Shown here in pieces: positions 60,662-64,000 of a DNA stretch of 64,000 nt. How positions within the stretch are numbered: the first letter of the stretch is position 1; each line of letters opens with the position of its first letter. The notes beneath the pieces are model-generated. The model worked only from the letters and a program-made list of their open reading frames with translations. It ran no database searches and was not told the origin of the DNA. The stretch is taken from NCBI RefSeq assembly GCF_030345795.1, contig NZ_JAUALB010000001.1, positions 4,146,001 to 4,210,000 on the forward strand. Reading direction: 5' to 3'. This stretch comes from Micromonospora sp. WMMA1363 (lineage in GTDB: Bacteria > Actinomycetota > Actinomycetes > Mycobacteriales > Micromonosporaceae). Position numbers and translations under genes: made by a program.

Positions 60662-61618
60662 GTGGGCGACGAGCGCACGGTGCTTGTGCTGACCCAGCCG
60701 TACGACGTGACCGCCGACTACGTGGTCGCGGAACTGGCAGCACGGGACGTGCCGATATTCCGGTGCGACCCCGGCGACTTCCCGCGGACGTTGACGCTCG
60801 TCGCGCAGTCGGGCGGAGGCTGGCGCGGCAGCCTCCGCCTACCCGGCCGCCGTGCCGCGCTGCACGACTTAGGGTGCGCCTACTACCGACGCCCGACCGC
60901 GTTCGAGCTGCCGGCGCACCTGACCGACGAAGAACGCCGCTGGGCCACCCGTGAGGCGCGCATGGGCCTCGGCGGGGTGCTCGCGGCGCATCCATTGTGG
61001 CTCAACCACCCGCACGACATCGCCCGTGCCGAGTACAAGCCGGTCCAGCTCGCCGCTGCCGGCACGGTCGGACTGTCCGCGCCCCCGACGTTGATCACGA
61101 ACGAGCCGGCGGCGGCGGAGCGGTTCGTGCGCGAGCACGGCGGCGCGGTCGTCAAGCCGCTCGGCTCCGGTGTGATCGCCGAGGCCGGCACGGCGAAACT
61201 GATCTACACCAACCGGGTGTGCGCCGAGGAGATCGACCACACCGTTGCCGGCACCGCGCACCTGTTCCAACAGCAGGTGGACAAGGCGTACGAGGTGCGG
61301 CTGACGGTCGTTGATGATGCGTGGTTCGCCGTACGCATCGACGGCGCCTCGCAGGCGACGGGGCTGGACTGGCGCACCGATTACGACGCCCTGTCGTACT
61401 CGGTGGTGACCGTGCCCGAGGCGATCCGCGCGGCCGTGTCGCGGCTGCTGGCCCGGCTGCGGCTGCGCTTCGGCGCGCTGGACTTCATCGTCACCCCACA
61501 CGACGAATGGATCTTCCTGGAGATCAACCCCAACGGGCAATGGGCGTGGCTGCAAGACGCCACCGGCCTACCCATCGCCGCCGCGATAGCCGACGCTCTG
61601 ACCAAGGAGACGACATGA
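60662..61618 (+). CDS. ATP-grasp ester ligase, graspetide maturase (SAV_5884/MvdD-like)
   Basis: 318 aa. It activates Asp/Glu carboxylates of the precursor with ATP and joins them to Thr/Ser hydroxyls, forming omega-ester rings. Motifs: LNHPHDIARAEYKPVQL in the middle domain, AVVKPLGSGVIAE as the ATP lid, and FLEINPNGQWAWLQDATG with metal-binding Glu and Asn at the end. The GTG at 60662 is 5 bp after the precursor stop; its own stop overlaps the methyltransferase (ATGA). Confidence 0.9.
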   Translation: MGDERTVLVLTQPYDVTADYVVAELAARDVPIFRCDPGDFPRTLTLVAQSGGGWRGSLRLPGRRAALHDLGCAYYRRPTAFELPAHLTDEERRWATREARMGLGGVLAAHPLWLNHPHDIARAEYKPVQLAAAGTVGLSAPPTLITNEPAAAERFVREHGGAVVKPLGSGVIAEAGTAKLIYTNRVCAEEIDHTVAGTAHLFQQQVDKAYEVRLTVVDDAWFAVRIDGASQATGLDWRTDYDALSYSVVTVPEAIRAAVSRLLARLRLRFGALDFIVTPHDEWIFLEINPNGQWAWLQDATGLPIAAAIADALTKETT

Positions 61619-62760
61619 CCGCTACCGCCGAACAACTACGCAACCGCCTCGTGGACGAGCTGACCGGCCACGGCTGGCTCACCGAGGAGTGGCGGCCGGC
61701 GTTCACCACCGTGCCCCGCCACGCCTTCCTGTCCCGCTTCTTCCGCCAGACCCCCGACCGCAGCCGGTACGAGGCGGTCGCCGCGGGCGCCCCCGGGGCG
61801 TTGGAGCTGATCTACTCCAACAGCGTGCTCCCCACCCAACTCGACGGCGACGACGCCCGATGGGAAGCGTCCCGCCGCGACGGCCCGATCGACGGCGTGC
61901 CGACCTGTTCCAGCACCCAACCTGCCCTTATGGCGATCATGCTGCACGCGCTGGACGTGGCCGACGGGCACCGGGTGTTGGAAATCGGCACCGGCACCGG
62001 GTACAACGCCGCGCTCCTCGCCCACCGGCTCGGCTCGCCGCTGGTCACCACCGTCGACATCGACGCCGGGTTGGTCGAGCGGGCGCGCACTGCGTTGACC
62101 GCCGTCGGATACGCCCCTACGGTGGCCGCCACCGACGGCGCGGCCGGCTACCCCGGCAACGCCCCCTATGACCGGGTCATTGCTACGTGTGCCGTGCCGG
62201 CGGTGCCGCGCAGTTGGCTCGGGCAGACCCGCCCCGGCGGGGTGATCCTGACCAACCTGCACCGCGAGATCGGCGGCGGGCTGCTGCTGCGGCTGACCGT
62301 GGACGAGACTGGCGCGGGCAGCGGGCACCCGCTCGACGACTACGGCTCGTTCATGCCGCTGCGTTCCTGCCCCACCCCGCAGACCTCGGCGCTCGTACGC
62401 ACCGCGTCGCAGGCCACCGGCGACACCCACGAAACCCACCTACCCGGCCCCCTCTCGGACGACGGGGAGGCGTGGACCGCGCTGGTGGCGCTGATGCTCC
62501 CCGACGTGGCCCGACTCGACATCGACCGCCCCGACGGCCCGGTGCAATGGCTCGTCCACCCCGACGGCTCCTGGGCCTACCACCACACCCCCACCCGCAC
62601 CGTCGAACAGGGCGGACCCCGCCGGCTGTGGACCGAGGTGGAGGACCTCCACAGCCGGTGGACCGCGCACGGCAAGCCCGGCCGCCCGCAGATCGGCGTC
62701 ACGCTCACCGCCGCCGGGCAACAGGTGTGGCTCAACAACCCCACCGAGATCATCGGGTGA
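61615..62760 (+). CDS. PIMT-like methyltransferase of the ATP-grasp peptide maturase system
   Basis: 381 aa, a protein-L-isoaspartate O-methyltransferase homologue with an added C-terminal domain. The SAM site is HRVLEIGTGTGYNAALLAHR, preceded by SSTQPALMAIML, the active-site Ser/Thr strand. In fuscimiditide-type graspetides such enzymes methylate an Asp in the ester ring, which then closes to an aspartimide. Coupled to the ligase by a 4-bp overlap; the precursor has a matching SDG. The C-terminal 150 residues may bind the peptide. Confidence 0.88.
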   Translation: MTATAEQLRNRLVDELTGHGWLTEEWRPAFTTVPRHAFLSRFFRQTPDRSRYEAVAAGAPGALELIYSNSVLPTQLDGDDARWEASRRDGPIDGVPTCSSTQPALMAIMLHALDVADGHRVLEIGTGTGYNAALLAHRLGSPLVTTVDIDAGLVERARTALTAVGYAPTVAATDGAAGYPGNAPYDRVIATCAVPAVPRSWLGQTRPGGVILTNLHREIGGGLLLRLTVDETGAGSGHPLDDYGSFMPLRSCPTPQTSALVRTASQATGDTHETHLPGPLSDDGEAWTALVALMLPDVARLDIDRPDGPVQWLVHPDGSWAYHHTPTRTVEQGGPRRLWTEVEDLHSRWTAHGKPGRPQIGVTLTAAGQQVWLNNPTEIIG

Positions 62761-63098
62761 GTCCCGCCGGGAAGTCGCAAGGCAGCCCGGACGCGGCACG
62801 GTGGAACAAGGCCCCGGCGGTGATCGGGTGCCGGGGCACTCGCGCCGCCGGGGGCCGGGTGTCAAGCTGAGCAGGTGAGTACCGGCGGCGAGCGGCGTAT
62901 CGGAGTCCAACACGTACTCGCGTAGGCCCTCTAGCTTTACCCGGCCGGCGTTGATGAAGTGCGGGCTGTCGATGATCTCCGGTGGGATCATCCCCGTGTT
63001 CAAGATCCCCGGACCCGACACCGCCCCCACGGGCGGCGCCACGTCCGAGGCCGCCCCGGAAGCCAACGAACCGGAAGCGGTTCGCACAACGCGTCACG
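62761..63098. other. 338-bp region between the graspetide cluster and tRNA-Ala
   Basis: No complete gene. On the minus strand a frame reads GPGILNTGMIPPEIIDSPHF and FINAGRVKLEGLREYVL (about 62900-63030), protein-like but unrecognised and without a good start. It could be the stump of a gene lost at an integration boundary beside the tRNA. No terminator for the graspetide operon is evident except CCCCGGCGGTGATCGGGTGCCGGGG near 62815 described here as a 5-bp CCCCG/CGGGG pairing. Confidence 0.35.
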
Positions 63099-63174
63099 TG
63101 GTGGAGCCCAGGGGACTTGAACCCCTAACCCCTGCCTTGCAAAGGCAGTGCTCTGCCAGTTGAGCTAGGGCCCC
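63099..63174 (-). tRNA. tRNA-Ala (anticodon TGC)
   Basis: 76 nt with encoded CCA. The acceptor GGGGCCC pairs with GGGCTCC and contains the G3-U70 identity pair. The anticodon loop CTTTGCAAG gives TGC; the T arm is AGGGGTTCAAGTCCCCT. It lies next to tRNA-Ile as in other actinobacteria near gyrA. Confidence 0.97.
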
Positions 63175-63217
63175 GGGGGCGGACTGAGCCGCCTGGTGCT
63201 GGCAGGTGGTAGCGCGG

Positions 63218-63346
63218 TCAGCGCAGGTCGGGCGCGGTCGTTGCCTCGTGCCACAGAGCGCGCTCGTCGTTGGAGGCCTTCACCTTCTTGGCCACCACGG
63301 CTGCCACACCAATGACACCGGCCAGGATCAGCAGCTTCTTGAACAT
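63218..63346 (-). CDS. DLW-39 family mini-protein
   Basis: 42 aa: MFKKLLILAGVIGVAAVVAK, KVKASNDERALWHEAT, TAPDLR. One N-terminal TM helix with Lys anchors and the conserved -ALWxEAT-x-APDLR end identify the DLW-39 family, a tiny actinobacterial protein encoded beside tRNA-Ile/tRNA-Ala near gyrA. The function is unknown. The start at 63346 is the only Met; position between the two tRNAs supports it strongly. Confidence 0.9.
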   Translation of the reverse strand: MFKKLLILAGVIGVAAVVAKKVKASNDERALWHEATTAPDLR

Positions 63347-63388
63347 TGGGACGACCCCTCACGCTCGACAGTGCCGTCGGACGATCCC

Positions 63389-63465
63389 TGGTGGGGCTAG
63401 CTGGAATCGAACCAGCGACCTCAGAGTTATCAGCTCTGCGCTCTAACCGACTGAGCTATAGCCCC
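63389..63465 (-). tRNA. tRNA-Ile (anticodon GAT)
   Basis: 77 nt with encoded CCA. The acceptor GGGGCTA (63465-63459) pairs with TAGCCCC; the anticodon loop CTGATAAC gives GAT; the T arm is CTGGTTCGATTCCAG. Upstream 63466-63709 shows no gene. Confidence 0.97.
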
Positions 63466-63709
63466 CCGCGGCGACGAGCAAGGTTAACCCATCCGCCCGG
63501 CCGCCCCCAAATCGGGGGCCCGCCGCACCTGAAACCTACCCGAGCCTCAGCCACCCCGCCCACTGACTTTCCCGAGCGCGCGGCCGCACGGCTCCCGGGA
63601 GTTCGCGAGACCCCAGTGCTGACCGACCTGGAGCACGGGGTCGTCGCGCCGCCGCACGTACGCGGCCTACGCTACGTCCGAGATCGAGTGGATCATGTGA
63701 GGGTGCTCG

Positions 63710-63759
63710 GACCGGAACGCCGGGGTGCCGCACTCTGCTGGCACCCCGGCGTTCCGGTC
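63710..63759 (-). terminator. Very strong hairpin terminator after the DUF3566 gene
   Basis: A perfect 20-bp stem (63710-63729 with 63740-63759) and a 10-nt loop, 3 bp past the stop codon. Confidence 0.85.
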
Positions 63760-63762
63760 GAC

Positions 63763-64000
63763 TCAGTCGCGCTCGGCGAGCGTCAGCTCGATGCCGCCGA
63801 CCAGATCGGCGCACACGTTGTAGACGAACGCCCCCAGCGTGGCCAGCGCGGTGAACAGCACCACGTTGACCAGTCCGATCAACGCCGAACTCAGGATCAC
63901 GCCACGGGCGGTGACCTGGAAGCCGCCGGCGCTCTGCCCGCCGCCGGCACTGACCAGGTCCCGCAGGCTCTCGTTCACACTGTTGAACACACCCATCGCG
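63763..64000 (-). CDS. DUF3566 membrane protein, C-terminal part (starts beyond the window)
   Basis: At least 78 codons are visible: FNSVNESLRDLVSAGGG, FQVTARGVILSSALIGLVNV and VVLFTALATLGAFVYNVCADLVGGIE, with one clear TM helix. This matches the end of DUF3566 proteins encoded just after gyrA in actinobacteria (mycobacterial CwsA/Rv0007-type context). The usual long disordered N-terminus and first TM lie past base 64,000; the ATG at 63996 is internal. It ends at a strong terminator before the tRNA genes. Confidence 0.88.
   Translation of the reverse strand, partial: AMGVFNSVNESLRDLVSAGGGQSAGGFQVTARGVILSSALIGLVNVVLFTALATLGAFVYNVCADLVGGIELTLAERD

Noticed and set aside
63466..63709. Plus-strand frame beginning VLTDLEHGVVAPPHVRG
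   Set aside because: Runs antisense into the DUF3566 gene and its terminator; no family recognised.

Overview
The window is high-GC (roughly 70%) actinobacterial chromosome and reads as Micromonosporaceae (Micromonospora-like), close to the replication origin. One edge carries, on the minus strand, the conserved cell-wall and signalling operon fhaA-fhaB-pstP-rodA-pbpA-pknA-pknB. The other edge carries the DUF3566 gene, tRNA-Ile, a DLW-39 mini-gene and tRNA-Ala, which normally lie just downstream of gyrA. A near-consensus parS site at 45.03 kb fits an origin-proximal position.

Layout. 0-8.1 kb: the kinase/phosphatase/FHA/penicillin-binding operon and tRNA-Leu(CAG). 8.1-20 kb: a sugar epimerase and WecG-like glycosyltransferase pair, a secreted subtilase with a P domain, an XRE/DUF397 pair beside a small paralogous protein, several membrane proteins including a PASTA protein, and a GCS2-type ligase. 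20-24 kb: YceI and a divergent MarR regulator sharing a palindrome, then a large XRE/STAND/TPR regulator. 24-30.4 kb: an operon typical of leucine/branched-chain acyl-CoA catabolism (TetR, biotin carboxylase, HMG-CoA lyase, carboxyltransferase, acyl-CoA dehydrogenase). 30.6-34 kb: a second, atypical subtilase, a rhodanese and an SGNH hydrolase. 34-41.5 kb: an ECF (SigE-type) sigma gene with beta-propeller membrane partners, split by a 4-kb cassette. 41.5-52.6 kb: housekeeping genes (proS, sufE, DsbA-like, threonylcarbamoyl-AMP synthase, a DHFR-like reductase) and a very large duplicated P-type ATPase. 52.7-57 kb: an insertion-sequence graveyard (IS110 remnant, IS1634, IS256) that has truncated a vapC toxin. 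57.2-62.8 kb: an XRE/SLOG pair facing small genes and a graspetide (omega-ester RiPP) cluster with precursor, ATP-grasp ligase and PIMT-like methyltransferase.

The most interesting object is the cassette at 35,751-39,782. It sits inside the region-4 helix of the sigma gene, between a 4-bp duplication. It carries three tightly overlapping genes: a Nudix/winged-helix (NrtR-like) regulator with its own palindromic operator, a purine-nucleosidase-fold enzyme with intact active-site motifs, and a four-TM protein of unknown family. The nucleosidase C-terminal extension and the start of the membrane protein share a short motif (N-x3-G-[ND]-A-H-V-x-V-Q-A-G), which suggests physical coupling. I infer a regulated nucleotide-depletion conflict system; nothing in the window proves this.

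Several genes (the first propeller gene, the proS N-terminus, the 59.96-kb gene) look frameshifted. Some of these may be sequencing errors in GC-rich DNA rather than true mutations.
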